Positions 37,423 through 47,957 of a stretch of 64,000 bases of DNA are shown piece after piece (within the stretch, counting starts at the first letter, position 1; every line of letters begins with the position of its first letter). Under the pieces are notes generated by a model, which worked only from the letters and a program-made list of their open reading frames with translations, was not told where the DNA came from and did no database searches. Origin of the DNA: Moniliella sp. 'wahieum' (Eukaryota; Basidiomycota; Moniliellomycetes; Moniliellales; Moniliellaceae). The translations under genes and the position numbers were made by a program. The DNA lies in NCBI GenBank assembly GCA_003971905.1, contig RSEE01000020.1, forward strand, positions 725,705 to 789,704, given 5' to 3'.

Positions 37423-38711
37423 TCAGTCCTTCTTCTCCACCGGGTCCCCACGTTGAACTTCTGCTAGCGCCCAGCGCCGAAACACGTAATCGTACTGAGC
37501 GACTCCTGTCAGCCGCACCTTACCCTGTGATAATGTCGTTGCCGCCCTCTCGACCCAGGCCGGGTCTCGCAACAAGCCCCGACCCACCGAGATGAGCTGC
37601 GCTTTGCCGTTTAGCAGTGCGTCCTCTGCCACTTGACCCGGATAGTCTCCGCCTTGCATCAGGCCCACGGTGGAGACGAGCGCCTTTTGACCCAGTAGTC
37701 CTTCGTCCCGCAGTGCCTGGGTGACCCGTTCCGCCAGGGGTAGCTGGAAAGCAGCCTTCATCCCATTCGCCCCATGACCCGGCCGAGCCGACTCCATCGT
37801 CTGTCCTCCCCCGATACGTCGATCACCTCAGCTCCGGCACGCACCAAGAGCGGAGCCAGGCGTACGGCCTCCTCGATCGTCCATGATGGCCGTGGGAGGT
37901 GCTCCTCGTAGTCTGACCCGTTGATGCGCACCCATACGCTCCGCTTTGTTTCGGTCTGAACTTCTTCCACAATCTCCCGCAAGAGGCGAGTGCGGTTGTC
38001 GAAACTGCCTCCGTACATGTCCTGCCGTTCATTGGTTGCAGGCGAATGGAAGGAGGAAAGAAGGTAGCCATGAGCAGCATGAATCTCAACAAAGTCGTCC
38101 CTGCTTGGAACGCACGTTGAGCAGCGCGTACAAACGCACGTTTGATCAATCCTACCTCATCCAGTGACAAGACGTGCGGGATCAAGCATCCCTCTGTATA
38201 AGGGATGGAAGAAGGTGCCACCGTCTCCAACACCCCCCCTTGGGAGGCAGGAACAAACCACTTGGCTTCTTTGGGCCCCATAGGTGGGAGCCCAGTAATT
38301 TGCCTTGCGTCCTGCATGCGCCAACTGCACTCCCACTGTGACCGAGGGAGAGAGCGCTTTGAGGGTTGCGACCAAGCGCGCATGACTCTCTACCTGTTCC
38401 TCTTGCCACAGCCCAAGATCTTGAGGTGAAATTTTGCCCCTTTCCTCGACCACCGTCGCTTCCACAACCACCGTCCCCACCCCGTGCATGGCCGTCGCGC
38501 CCAGGTGAGCGTGGTGGAACGGCGTCACCTTCCCGTCCCCCTCGGCACTGTACATGCACATGGGGGATTGCACCACCCGGTTCCGCAGCAGAAGCCCGCT
38601 CTGCGGCAAGCGCACCTCCTCCAACAGCTTGGGCACTGACGTTGCCGGCTCCACCACGTCTGTCGTGTGCCCGGGCAAGGGCAGCCCGGTGTAGGGGATG
38701 TTGAGTCGCAT
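37423..38711 (-). CDS. YqjM-type old yellow enzyme, NADH:flavin oxidoreductase (frame-shifted)
   Basis: This is an FMN-dependent ene-reductase of the old yellow enzyme family, reducing activated C=C bonds with NAD(P)H. From 38711 it reads MRLNIPYTGLPLPG, then VVQSPMCMYSAEGDG, whose Cys is the redox-tuning cysteine of the YqjM (thermophilic-like) subclass. The His-containing substrate motif QLAHAGRKA is also YqjM-like rather than Oye1-like. Later blocks are VVEATVVEERGKISPQDLGL, a short HAAHGYLLSSFHSPATN-like segment, MYGGSFDNRTRLLREIVEEV, VWVRINGSDY, and the FMN phosphate region ISVGRGLLRDPAWVERAA. It ends VEKKD. At least three frame shifts separate the blocks. The natural substrate cannot be told from sequence. 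Confidence 0.88.
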
Positions 38712-39921
38712 CCAAGGAATGCGAAGGCGTGGAGGTGTGAGGGGCGAAGACTTGTCGATCTGGTGCGAGGGTGGCGGCCTGCAGGATCTGTACTTCTAGT
38801 CCGTGAGTGTACTTAAAACTCCTGGGAAGAACATTGCGCTGCGCAGTCTCTGATCGGTACGTTCAGTAAGTAGTCATCGAGTCCTCCCAGATCTCACCGA
38901 TCACCATCTTATCATTATGTACATCAGGCCCATCAGGATGTGCATGAGGCTGCACCAGGTACCACAGACCTCAAGCACCATGGCGACCACTTCCGTCGGT
39001 GGGTTGCGCGCAGCTACTAGTTAGGGGGGTTGGCATACCTCGGCGATAGCCTCGATGATGTCGATGATCGACAACTTCGGTCAATATTCCATCGTTTTCC
39101 CCCTTCATGGAAAATGATCAAGGAGACGCACAATGAAACTCATCGCTTGCAGTAGACTGCCAGACATGCCCTCACATGCGTCTTCGATGTGCATACTATG
39201 ATGCCGTGACCCCCACTTCCCGGCCCACGCGCCGTGGTTCTTCGGCAACCGAGATTAGTTTAAGTAACGCACCCACAGGCGTGTGGAGGTGCACCACCTC
39301 TGCGCTGTGGGTAACAACACCCTTATGAACGCGCCCTCAGAGAAGTCATCGGGCGGGGGCGGGTAATAGTAGATTCGATCTTTGGTCTAGCTGCGGCCCA
39401 TCATATCTCCTTACTAGTTGCAGTTGGCTGGCGGCAAGCAAAGTACTTGCGCAGTGGATCGGTAGTAGGGTTGACATATGCCCTATCGAATGTGGCCCAT
39501 GCTGTTTAGCGCACTGTCACATAACCCGCATTTGCGTTTCAATCCTCTAGTTCAGCGCCAAAGGTGGAACCCGTTTTAGTGGGTGTGGGCGACTTGCGGC
39601 TGGGAGTAAAAGTAGAGACCCAGGCCTTATTTCCCTATCGCGGCCAAACACATTGAAGATGTGAGAGAAGGTGATTGATCGCCAAAGTTGTCCAGTGAAA
39701 AAGTAAGCCGAAGTACAATCCAGTATAGAGAATCTGCCCCCGTAACATCCAACATGATGCATGATGAGAGCAACCAACCCCCGAAGGCAATTTAGCCACA
39801 TATCCTCGTTGAACGTCGCCATTAGGCATGACTATGGTCGCGCAAAAATGGAAGTGCAAACTGAGGAATGTGTATAGACAGATGGATATGCCAAGGGTAA
39901 GGTTGTCGTCGACAGCTCTAG
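38712..39921. other. Spacer with no gene seen
   Basis: This is the upstream flank of the oxidoreductase and the downstream flank of the light chain. A partial ATGCAT repeat lies near 39757. No coding features are convincing. Confidence 0.5.
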
Positions 39922-40426
39922 TTACTGGGCCAAAATTTGGCGGACAAATTGTTCGTAGTTAATGTTGCCGTCGCTGTGTATGTGGGGGGGGGGGGGGGGG
40001 GGTCAGCAAGGACTTGGGAACACTAGCAAGGGATGAGGGATTAACGTACGCAGACACGGGCACACCCTTGAGCAACTCGTCAACCTCTTGGTCGGTCAAC
40101 TTTTCTCCTAGTGAGGTCAGCACGTAACGCAGCTCGCCTGCGCCGATAAAGCCATTGCCTTCCTTGTCAAAGACTTGGAAGCCCCGGATGAATTCATCAG
40201 GCGTGCCAGCTGGCTTGAAGCCATTGGGCCGTTGTAGGATGGAGACAAACGTGGCGTAGTCAATCTCGCCTGGCGGGGGCACCGCAGCGATCAACTCAGC
40301 CACCTCCGCTTGGGTTGGGTTCTGGCCCAGCGCGCGCAGCAGGTCGCCCAGCACCGACGAGGGGATCTGGCCCGTGCCGCGCTTGTCGAACAGGGCGAAG
40401 GCCTCCTTGAACTCGGCGTCGGACAT
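39922..40426 (-). CDS. CDC4: Myosin essential light chain (Cdc4-type, EF-hand)
   Basis: This small EF-hand protein probably binds the IQ motifs of myosin II for contractile-ring function in cytokinesis. Exon 1 (40426-40051) reads [20 protein letters not shown], a hydrophobic linker, [20 protein letters not shown], then [21 protein letters not shown] 76-base intron (40049-39974) interrupts ...GVPVSA, and exon 2 supplies [16 protein letters not shown] with the stop at 39922. The protein is about 140 residues, the family length. The first loop (DKRGTGQI) lacks several acidic ligands while the third ([12 protein letters not shown]) is closer to canonical, the pattern of light chains rather than calmodulin. 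The intron polypyrimidine tract is a run of 19 C. No frame break is seen. Confidence 0.88.
39984..40002. repeat. 19-base G homopolymer in the light-chain intron
   Basis: On the minus strand it is a C-run forming the polypyrimidine tract before the CAG acceptor at 39976-39974. Its length is probably unstable and hard to sequence. Confidence 0.9.
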
Positions 40427-40612
40427 GGGGTGGAGGCGGTGAAGAGGATGGGTGGGGTGGTTGAGGCAGGCTGGGGGACTTGTGTTGCGGGAGAACTGGA
40501 CCGAACAGAGCAGGCCGACTCCACTGGGCGCCACACCGGCCTACACTGGCGCTGGGCCTGGGCCCGTGTTGGTTCTGACACGCGCAGCATTTCCATTCCG
40601 CCCTGCCACGTC

Positions 40613-40625
40613 ACGCGTCACGCGT
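40613..40625. repeat. Phased ACGCGT hexamers, 7-base period
   Basis: ACGCGT at 40613 and 40620 are separated by one C. Confidence 0.7.
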
Positions 40626-40686
40626 CAAGCCTCGAGCTTCAGCCTGTAGCGCTTCAGCGCTTCTGCCTATCAGCCTCGTGCTCTTC

Positions 40687-40703
40687 AAGCTTCAAGCTTC
40701 AAG
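40687..40703. repeat. Phased AAGCTT hexamers, 7-base period
   Basis: AAGCTT at 40687 and 40694 are separated by one C and belong to three tandem CTTCAAG heptamers starting at 40683. Confidence 0.7.
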
Positions 40704-41417
40704 GCGAATGCTCGGGAACGCCGGGGGGTGTGCGGGGCTGCTGCTGCCTCCCCACCACCAGCACCGCCAGTGAAGTAAAGGGATACGCGATCCGCCCTGT
40801 CACTCGTCACGTACGAGATGAGATCGCCGAGTCTACCTTCGCTCTTGCCCTCCCACCTTTTGTGGATAGGCATGTTATACATGTCTCCTGCGGGCACATT
40901 AGCCAAGCAATCTCATGGTGACGCTCATAGTGACGGGTCACGCACCCAACCATATGGGGAGAAAGAATACAGGCAACTAGCGCGAAAAATAACATCACAA
41001 GTAATAACTGAGCGCAACGAACGGTACAAGGAGGGAGGGGTTGGTGGGCGCGAGGCACCATAGACAGAAGAAAGAGTGCGAAGCCGGCGATCTGCGCACG
41101 CCTGCAATGGTTTTGCTTGCTAAGTCGTAGGTTCATGCGGTTCAGGTGGCATGCCCTCAATCCGCTTGAGTTCGTCAACCGTTGGCCTGTTGGGCTGCCT
41201 CCAACAGAAGGTTACCCTGGGGATCAATCCCTTCTCATACGATTCCACATGCGGATACACGTCTCAGGTGCCTCAACGTGAGACGTTTCCACAGGAGAGG
41301 GCGACCCTGTTTATCCCTCCGTCTGGGCCCCGCCACCAGTACCCATACCGTCGCTGGAACGTTTCCATGTCCCCATTGCAGTTCTCGTAGAACTTCTAAG
41401 AGCCATCTTGGCATCCT

Positions 41418-44191
41418 TCAACCGGGATAAGTAGGCATCTGTTTACCCGTCAAGGTCCACCAGCTCCACCGCCGTGGGTCCCGAAGCGCCTCCTCCAAAG
41501 TCCCTGGTATCTCCCTGTGATAGCCTTCGGGCATCCACGTCCACTTTTCACTTTCACCCACATCTGAGCCTCGACGCGGGGGCCCACAAAAGGCTGAAAA
41601 GTATTTCCCAACCAAGTCTCCGGCCGGTCCAAGTCAACCTCTAATGGCCGCGGCTGCTCGTATCTGGGCGGAGGAGGACGAGCAAGAATGGCATGTAACG
41701 GGTTGTAGAGGTTGCCTCCCCCTCTAGACGGCGGAAGGGGGAGAGGGGCAATAGGAGACGGAAGGCCTGCAGGGGCAAGACCCGGGGGGGAGCCCAAGTT
41801 AGAGGGCCGCCTGGTAAGGTGTGAACAGGAGGTCTGGAGGGGGGGCCAGGCGGTAAAGCAGAGGCACCGGGGGGCAGGACGGGGGCATCGGGAGGCAGAA
41901 CGGGGGCATCGGGAGGCAGAACGGGGGCATCGGGAGGCAGGACGGGGGCATCGGGAGGCAGGAGGGGGCATCATCGGGAGGCAGAACGGGAGCGTCACCA
42001 GCATGGGCCGTGGGTAGATCCCTATCAACCCCCAAAGGGGTTGGACCCCCGGCAACGGCAATCGTACCCGAAGGCGAAGCTGGCTCGACCTCAACCACGA
42101 TATGGGCACCTATCGATGGCTGCCTCTCCAACCCAGCGGGTTGCATAGGCATGTCCATCTGAGTGTCTTCGATCTCAGTCCCCATCGCAGTCTCCATCTC
42201 GGTCTCCATTTCGGTCTCAGCCTGTCTCGCCTCCTCTTGGTTCACAAGGGATGTAGCTGTGGCAACCACTTCGGGGTTTTGCGAAGTGTCCTGTGCAAGG
42301 GCGCCATGGGACACCGTCGCCACGCCGTTGGTGGGCAATTGCTTGAGAAGTTGTTCGCACAATTTGCCCAGTTGCTCATTTGTCTTGTTGGCATTGAGAA
42401 GCCCAGCCGTGAGGTCACTGATCTTTGTGGTGACTTCGTTGACCTTCATGGTGAGCAGGGTCAGCTGTTGGCTCTCGGCCACCCCCTCGATCTCCATGTT
42501 GGGGTAGGACTGTTCATGCCGCATCCGTTGGTTGAGAAGGCACCGCAGCAACGTGACGTCCTGGGAGTCATCGGACACCCCCCCCCACCACTGAACCTCC
42601 GCTAGGCTTTTCAGCCGCTCCCCATAATCCTGCACAGTAAAGTTAGTATCGACAGGAGGATCATGAGCCGGGCGGGACATACTGGTGCGTTGACGAACGC
42701 ATCTTGAGCGCCGCCTCGGCGGAAACAGAGAGCTATATGGTTCGAGTAGGAGGCGTTGAAGCGAGGAACCTCCTTCAGCGTCTCTTTGAACCACCGGTTG
42801 ACCGTGTCGAACTTGGCAGACTCGGTTGCATCCGAGGGCAGTCCATTCGTCCCCAGAGCAGGGAAGATATAGTCATCTTCTCTGATGGGAAAGCCTCGTA
42901 TGTGAAGAAAGGCTCCATACGTCCAGCGCATCACGTGCCCCCGCGGCCGGCCGGTGGTCATTTAAGTCCCATAGGGGGTAATGCATCGCGGGAGAACCAT
43001 CCTGCTGGCTCGCTTTGCGGAAGGGGGTCCTAATAGACATCGCTCAGTCAGCAGCGCACGATGCAGGCGAGCAGGCTGCGCACACATACGAAATCTCAAC
43101 GCCCAGGCGCACGCGTCGGCCGGCGGCGTCTCCAGGCTGGCAGGTTTGGATCAGCTTGACGTCTTTCCACGTCAGGGTAAGCACCTCGCGCAATCGCGCC
43201 CACAGACGATACGCCAGGATGCTCACCGTCTTGAGCAGCAGTGGCCTGGCCCACGTCGGCTGCATCGACTGACGCATTGCCATGTCCAAAAGCGCTAGCC
43301 AGGCAGGGTCGGTCACGTTGGGCCGCTGAGGGAAGCTCATATCCACAGCTGCCGATCCAGGTGTTCCACCAAGAGCTGCAGGTCGGGGTACAGCATTGTG
43401 TTGGATAAATGGGAGTGGGAGCGGACAGTGCGGCTTTGGCGGAGGAAGCTTGCCCGCATGTAATCGTCGATGATCGCGCTGCGTGCCGGGTTGCCCGTGC
43501 ACGTACCCGTCTGCTCGTTGCATCGAAACGGATCGATGCGACTCGAGTCGTCAAACTTGATCTGGAAGAACCAAAGGAGCGCATTCTGCATGGAAGAACA
43601 CGTGTCGTGCTTTTGTGGTTTGACTATCACGTGGTATTGGAACCAGAGCATAACCACTTCATGGGTACGCTTGCTCTTCGTCTCCAGGTCCGTGATGCGA
43701 TGCTTGACTGCGTCCATGCCCAGCACCCACGCAATGAAGGCCTTCACCCTCTGCTTGTACTTGCCAATCGTGTTTCGGGACAAGGACTGGCCAGACCTGG
43801 CGTAAATATAGTCCACCTCCCGGTCGGCAGGTCGGATGCGGAGCTCCACTTGCGTGGTATCGTCCGCGCCGAACTCGCTTCCTCTAGGGTAGAGACGTTC
43901 GAACCACTGCTGCACAACCGCTCTGTCCACTCGATGAGGCGTCTCCTGCTGCCGGAGTTCGGGCTGGGGCGGAAGAGGCTCGTGCCCTGTATCTTCACCG
44001 TCCTCATCGTCATCGTTCAGGTCAAAGAGGCGCGGTTGCCCGTCGTCATGGACATCCTCCCCCTCGGCCGCCTCGCGGTTGTTGGCGTAGTCCTCTTGAT
44101 CATAGGCAAAGCCCTGCTCATCGTCGGCAGGTGCGGGGGGACGGGGGGAAGGATCTGGCAGGTTGACGCGGTCAGGTGGGGGCAGCGCCAC
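41418..44191 (-). CDS. Crypton-type tyrosine recombinase, catalytic residues altered
   Basis: This looks like a Crypton-family recombinase, as transposase or domesticated derivative. Exon 1 has an acidic Pro-rich N-terminus, then a core-binding helical domain (SLSRNTIGKYKQRVKAFIAW ... SSMQNALLWFFQIKF). After a frame change near 43350 the catalytic domain gives the box I arginine in WARLREVLTLTWKDV, then DYIFPALGTNG, the FRRGGAQ block, a clean 53-base intron (42682-42630, GTATGT...CAG), and WWGGVSDDSQDVTLLRCLLN. In relatives the third block normally reads HCFRRGGAQ and the last has a Tyr after TL-x-R. Here these positions are Leu (ALCFRR) and Cys (LLRC). A roughly 300-residue C-terminal extension with a Gln/Met/Pro-rich part and 21-base repeats follows, ending TGKQMPTYPG. 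Junctions near 43350, 43050 and 41560 are uncertain. Confidence 0.72.
41881..41990. repeat. 21-base tandem repeat in recombinase C-terminus
   Basis: Units starting at 41881, 41902, 41923 and 41944 (GGGGGCATCGGGAGGCAGAA plus one base) differ by one or two bases, with a partial fifth to 41990. The period is a multiple of three, so on the minus strand they encode repeated CLPMPPF-like heptapeptides and keep the frame. Confidence 0.85.
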
Positions 44192-44718
44192 GGCAGCGCG
44201 GGTGGCCGATGAGCGCGCCCGGCCATTTGCTCGTGCGCGTCTACGGGGGCGCGGAGCGGGGATGAGGAAGGGGGCATGTGTGCTCAGCTGACGGGGGAAG
44301 GGCGGGGGGGGGGGAGGGCACTGGCGGTGTCGAGGGCGAGCCGGCGCGTGTTGGTGGGGCTGGGTGGCCTGTGTACGATGGAGACTGCTTGCTGCGCTGC
44401 CGTCTGCGCCGTCGCGTCAGGCTCCAGTCACTAGTCACTAGCACTAGTCACGCGTCACGCGCGTCACGCCCGCTGCGTCGGAGACTTGCAATTTCAAACC
44501 CGTTCCCATCCTCCCTCCGTGCGAGGGGCCACGTGGAGGGGCTGGCAGCCTGGCAGTGTTCCCATGCTAACCCTAAATCCTGTACCCCCCACGGCTACGC
44601 AAAACAGGACGGAGGTGCAATTAAGCAGCAGCAGGCGCTACTAGCCGAGGATATATTTGCCAAGGAGCACGGCGGGAATGGTATACACGCACTGCAGCGC
44701 AGGCTGCTCCTCGGCCGC
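44192..44718. other. Spacer between recombinase and TBC gene
   Basis: It holds the ACTAGT/ACGCGT ladder at 44430-44462. A plausible earlier in-frame start for the recombinase at 44277 lies in another frame and was not used. No other gene is seen. Confidence 0.45.
44430..44462. repeat. Mixed ACTAGT/ACGCGT ladder, 7-base phase kept across the switch
   Basis: ACTAGT at 44430, ACTAGC at 44437, ACTAGT at 44443, ACGCGT at 44450 and ACGCGC at 44457. From 44443 on the 7-base spacing continues although the hexamer changes from ACTAGT to ACGCGT. Confidence 0.75.
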
Positions 44719-47142
44719 TCAGAGAAGCATCCTCTTGGTTTCGCCCCGCGCCTCGAGCTCGGCCCAGCGCGCATGCGCCTCGGCGAGGCGATGCTGCACA
44801 TGGGAGCGGGCCAGCATGCGTGCGACCCAGTCCAGCAGCGCATCGTCGTCCTCCACCACAAAAAAGGACGACAGCGCACGCAGCAGCGTTTCGAACCCCC
44901 GCTGCGCCCGCGGTGGGCGGGGCGCAAGCAGCCGCGCCTTGCTCGGCATCTGCCCCAGCGGAAGCGTAAGGCCCACCCCCCACAGTAACGCCAAGCCCGT
45001 CATCAGCAGCACATCCGGGCCGAGCAACAGATACGCGTCCCAGATCCGCAGCTGCGTCGCAAACGGCACAACGCCTTCGAAGAGCGTAATGTACCACCGC
45101 GTCGCGTAGCTGCTCGGGGTAATGTCTGCCTCGTCCAGAGCGGCCGCAAGGGACGGAACATAGGCGCGAACGAGGCTTTGGTGCACATAGAAGAGCTGTT
45201 GGAGCCCGGGAAATCCTGGTTGGAATATGTTGTGGAGGTGGTAGTGATCGTGTAAGCCCATCAACGCCGTGTACGCCGCCAAGGCTGAAGGAAGCTGAAG
45301 CAGAAACGTGGCAGCGATCGGGCCCATGCCCTGACAGTACCCGCACGTATCCGGACAGTGCAGACTCATAGCATGTAACACTTGGAACAGTTGAACCTGG
45401 CCCTTGCCATAGCGCGTGTAGAATGCCCAATGACCATTCAGCGTCCGCGGCACATCCAGATCGATCTGAACATCGTAGCGGCTAGGTACCGTTTGGGCGT
45501 GCACAAACGCTTGTTGCTTCTCTGCTCGGACTTCGCTCCGACTCCTACCGAGGCAGCACGACGATGGTGGTGGTAATGCGTCCAATGCGTCTCCCCTCGG
45601 GGATTTGGGACTCAGCATCCGACCGGCCTTCATCCGGATCAGTAGGGGCCACACCACAGGTCGCCATGCCTCTGGTACACCCTTGAATACCGCTCCTCAC
45701 CGCCCCAGGGGAGACATCCGTTTAAATTCCACCTCGTCTGGAAGAGTAGACACGGTGGGGTGCTCTTGGACGAGGTGAGCATCTGTTGCCACTTGGCCGT
45801 TCGTGCTTGGTCCCGTCTCTGATGGACCTGATCCAATGCACTTCTCCTTTCCAGGCCGAGCCGTGCGTGCCTCTCGGCGGGCGAGCGAGGCTCTTCGTCA
45901 TCGATCGACACTTGCCTCGTCACCGACTGCGCGAAGCGAGTGGCGGGGGGAACTCGCACCCAGCCTTCCATCCGAACGGATTGCCTCGATCCGAGGGCGG
46001 TGCGGAAGCTTGTGGAACACCTGGCTGGGCAAGGCCAGAGCCCGTCCTTGAGACAACTTATCCTCCCCTTCTCCCTGGAAGAACCCGTGCCGGTCTTTCT
46101 GACGTTCTGCCTAGCTCCGCTCGGGTGCGACGGGTCCGGCGACGGCGACGCATCCCTTCTCCGTTCGCGAGAGGTGTGGGCAGAGTGAGAGGGGACGGCA
46201 AATGGAGGGACGAACGGGACGATCCAGATGGCTCATCAGAGAGCCTGGAGCATGCGAGGAGGAAGTGGAGAGGGCATGGTGCAACGCTGGGTCTGCCACA
46301 GAGGAACTGGATCCCAGGGCGGAGCTTCCGGGGGGCTCAAGAAGGGAGGTGGTGGCCGCAACGGCTTGGACAGGGGCCGTGGTGCCTTGCCTGAACGTGT
46401 GCGCGGCCACACCTTCGCTCATGGAGGCCGTGCTGGGGCGCTGGATGCGGCCGCGGGCGGGGGGGGCATGACCAGCTTCAACGTCGTTCGGCGCGGAGGG
46501 GGAGATGTGAAGGTCGGAGAGGGCGGCTTGGTTGGACCGACCTGGCTCGGCCCAGGGCAGGGCACTGGCCTTGTGCCGGGTCATCTCTTCTCCCTCCACT
46601 TTTCCATCCCCGGGAACAGGGTGCGAGGCAAAGTACGTATAGGTGGCGCGCACCATCGCGCCCTCCTTTGCATCGGGGGCGGTCCAGTCGTCGGCGGGCG
46701 GCGGGGGGGGGTGATTGCGGAGGAGGGGGGTGTGCGGATGGAGGGGGGATGGCGCGGCAAACGACTCGCCCGGACAGGGCGCGGGAGATGGAGTGGGAGC
46801 GCGTCGGGGGGGCGCAGCGCCTTGGGGCGGGCGGAGGTGGTGGTGGCCATGCGGAGGTGGTGGTGGCCATGCGGCGCCCACCGTGGCGGATGCGCTGGCG
46901 GATGCACTATTAGCGGATGCGCCACGGGCGGGGTCGCAGCTGTGGCTCTGGCTGTGGCTGGGCGCCCGCGCTGAGGTAAGCACCAGCCGTCCATTGTTCC
47001 ACGCTTCAATTTCAACTTTCAGGAGCCTTGCGCGCCGCTGGTCGTCCACTGGCGCCGCTGCTCTCAGATCGCCGGGGGGGCCATACGCCCCGAGGGTTGG
47101 TATCTGACTGAGGGACAGGCGGGGCAATCCCCCGGTTTGCAA
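44719..47142 (-). CDS. TBC-domain Rab GTPase-activating protein
   Basis: TBC proteins speed GTP hydrolysis on Rab GTPases in membrane traffic. The catalytic domain is clear: AKWQQMLTSS, then GVPEAWRPVVWPLLIRMKAG (one frame change before it near 45660), the arginine finger in QIDLDVPRTLNGHW, the glutamine finger in CGYCQGMGPIAATFLLQ, and later HNIFQPGFPGLQQLFYV, YATRWYITLFEGVVPFATQL and LRIWDAYLLLGPDVLL. Both finger residues are present, so an active GAP is expected. The last 312 residues form one frame ending ETKRMLL. Upstream sequence to about 47142 is low-complexity, rich in Pro, Ser, His and Ala. It may be N-terminal protein, but the true start and any introns are uncertain. The Rab target cannot be deduced. 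Confidence 0.85.
46831..46870. repeat. Perfect tandem duplication of a 20-base unit
   Basis: GCGGAGGTGGTGGTGGCCAT occurs at 46831-46850 and 46851-46870 without mismatch. The 20-base period is not a multiple of three, so one copy would shift a reading frame through it. This suggests either non-coding sequence or a recent change. Confidence 0.85.
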
Positions 47143-47343
47143 TCGCTATGTAGAAGCAGCTTGCGCGTAATGCTCTCCCCAAGACACCCACATATTTTCT
47201 CTTCCTGCTTCCCGTGGGCCGTCATTAATCATTCTCCAACCATACAGATGCCTCGGACGGCAATAGAAATAGGGTTTCCGAACAGCATCCACGTGTTTGG
47301 CCAAACTATGCCGACGCGGTGAGAAGGTAGTTCTTTCAACAGG

Positions 47344-47957
47344 TTAGCCCCAACACACATGCACCAAACGGGGGTTCGAGCGACACACCTTCTCCGCCTG
47401 AGCAACGGCCGACTTGAACTCTTGAACCGAGTTGAAGCAATCCAGCGTGCGCGTCGCATTGTTCCTTTAGTTCCCTGCTGTCAGCACCAGCTCTCTTAAG
47501 AAATGTTAGCAAGAAGCACATACTTGTAGCTGGGCAATCTTCTCGCGCGCCGCAGCAATCTCGGGAGATTGGAGCAACGACGCCCGCTTCTCCTGACTGG
47601 CCTTGATCTGGGCCTGGATGGTGTCAAGCTGCGCTTGGAGCTTGGCCGAGCTTGTGGCCGTGGCAGGCAGGTTGGCCTCCTTGCTCAGCGCATCCTTCTC
47701 TAGCTCCAGCTCGATCTGCCGCCGTACATCGGCCTCGGCCTTGCGCAGCCGCTTGGCCTCGGCCACGATCGACGCCTGCACCCGCTCATCGAGCTTCTGC
47801 AGCTCCTCGGGAGAGAGGGCCTTGGCCCTTGGCTGCGGCAAGAGCGCCTGGGACTCTTGGACGTTTCAAAGTCCGCCAGCAGCTGGGCGCCAAGCGAAAG
47901 AGACTGGTTGCCCTCGGTAAGGTCGGCAGGTGTGGGCTTGCTCCCGGACGCTCCCAT
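47344..47957 (-). CDS. MIC19: MICOS subunit Mic19-like (CHCH domain)
   Basis: Mic19 is a peripheral inner-membrane protein in the intermembrane space that stabilises cristae junctions with Mic60. The start at 47957 reads MGASGSKPTPADLTEGNQSL. MGxxxS is a myristoylation-type start, as in animal CHCHD3. A frame change follows near 47865, then a long coiled coil rich in Arg, Lys, Glu and Gln (LSPEELQKLDERVQASIVAE through ARREKIAQLQ). After a donor GTATGT near 47524 the last exon reads NATRTLDCFNSVQEFKSAVA, then AEKVCRSNPRLVHVCWG and the stop. The Cys-x9-Cys spacing of CHCH proteins is only partly matched (LDCFNSVQEF, then VC), and the exon junction is off by one base, so a base error or a further intron is likely. 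The family call rests on domain order. Confidence 0.72.

Larger units (their letters stand above)
40427..41417. other. Spacer between light chain and recombinase gene
   Basis: It holds phased ACGCGT and AAGCTT tracts near 40613 and 40687 and no recognisable gene. Confidence 0.5.

Noticed and set aside
41881-41990. CRISPR-like repeat array
   Set aside because: The 21-base units are directly adjacent without spacers, in a eukaryotic coding region.
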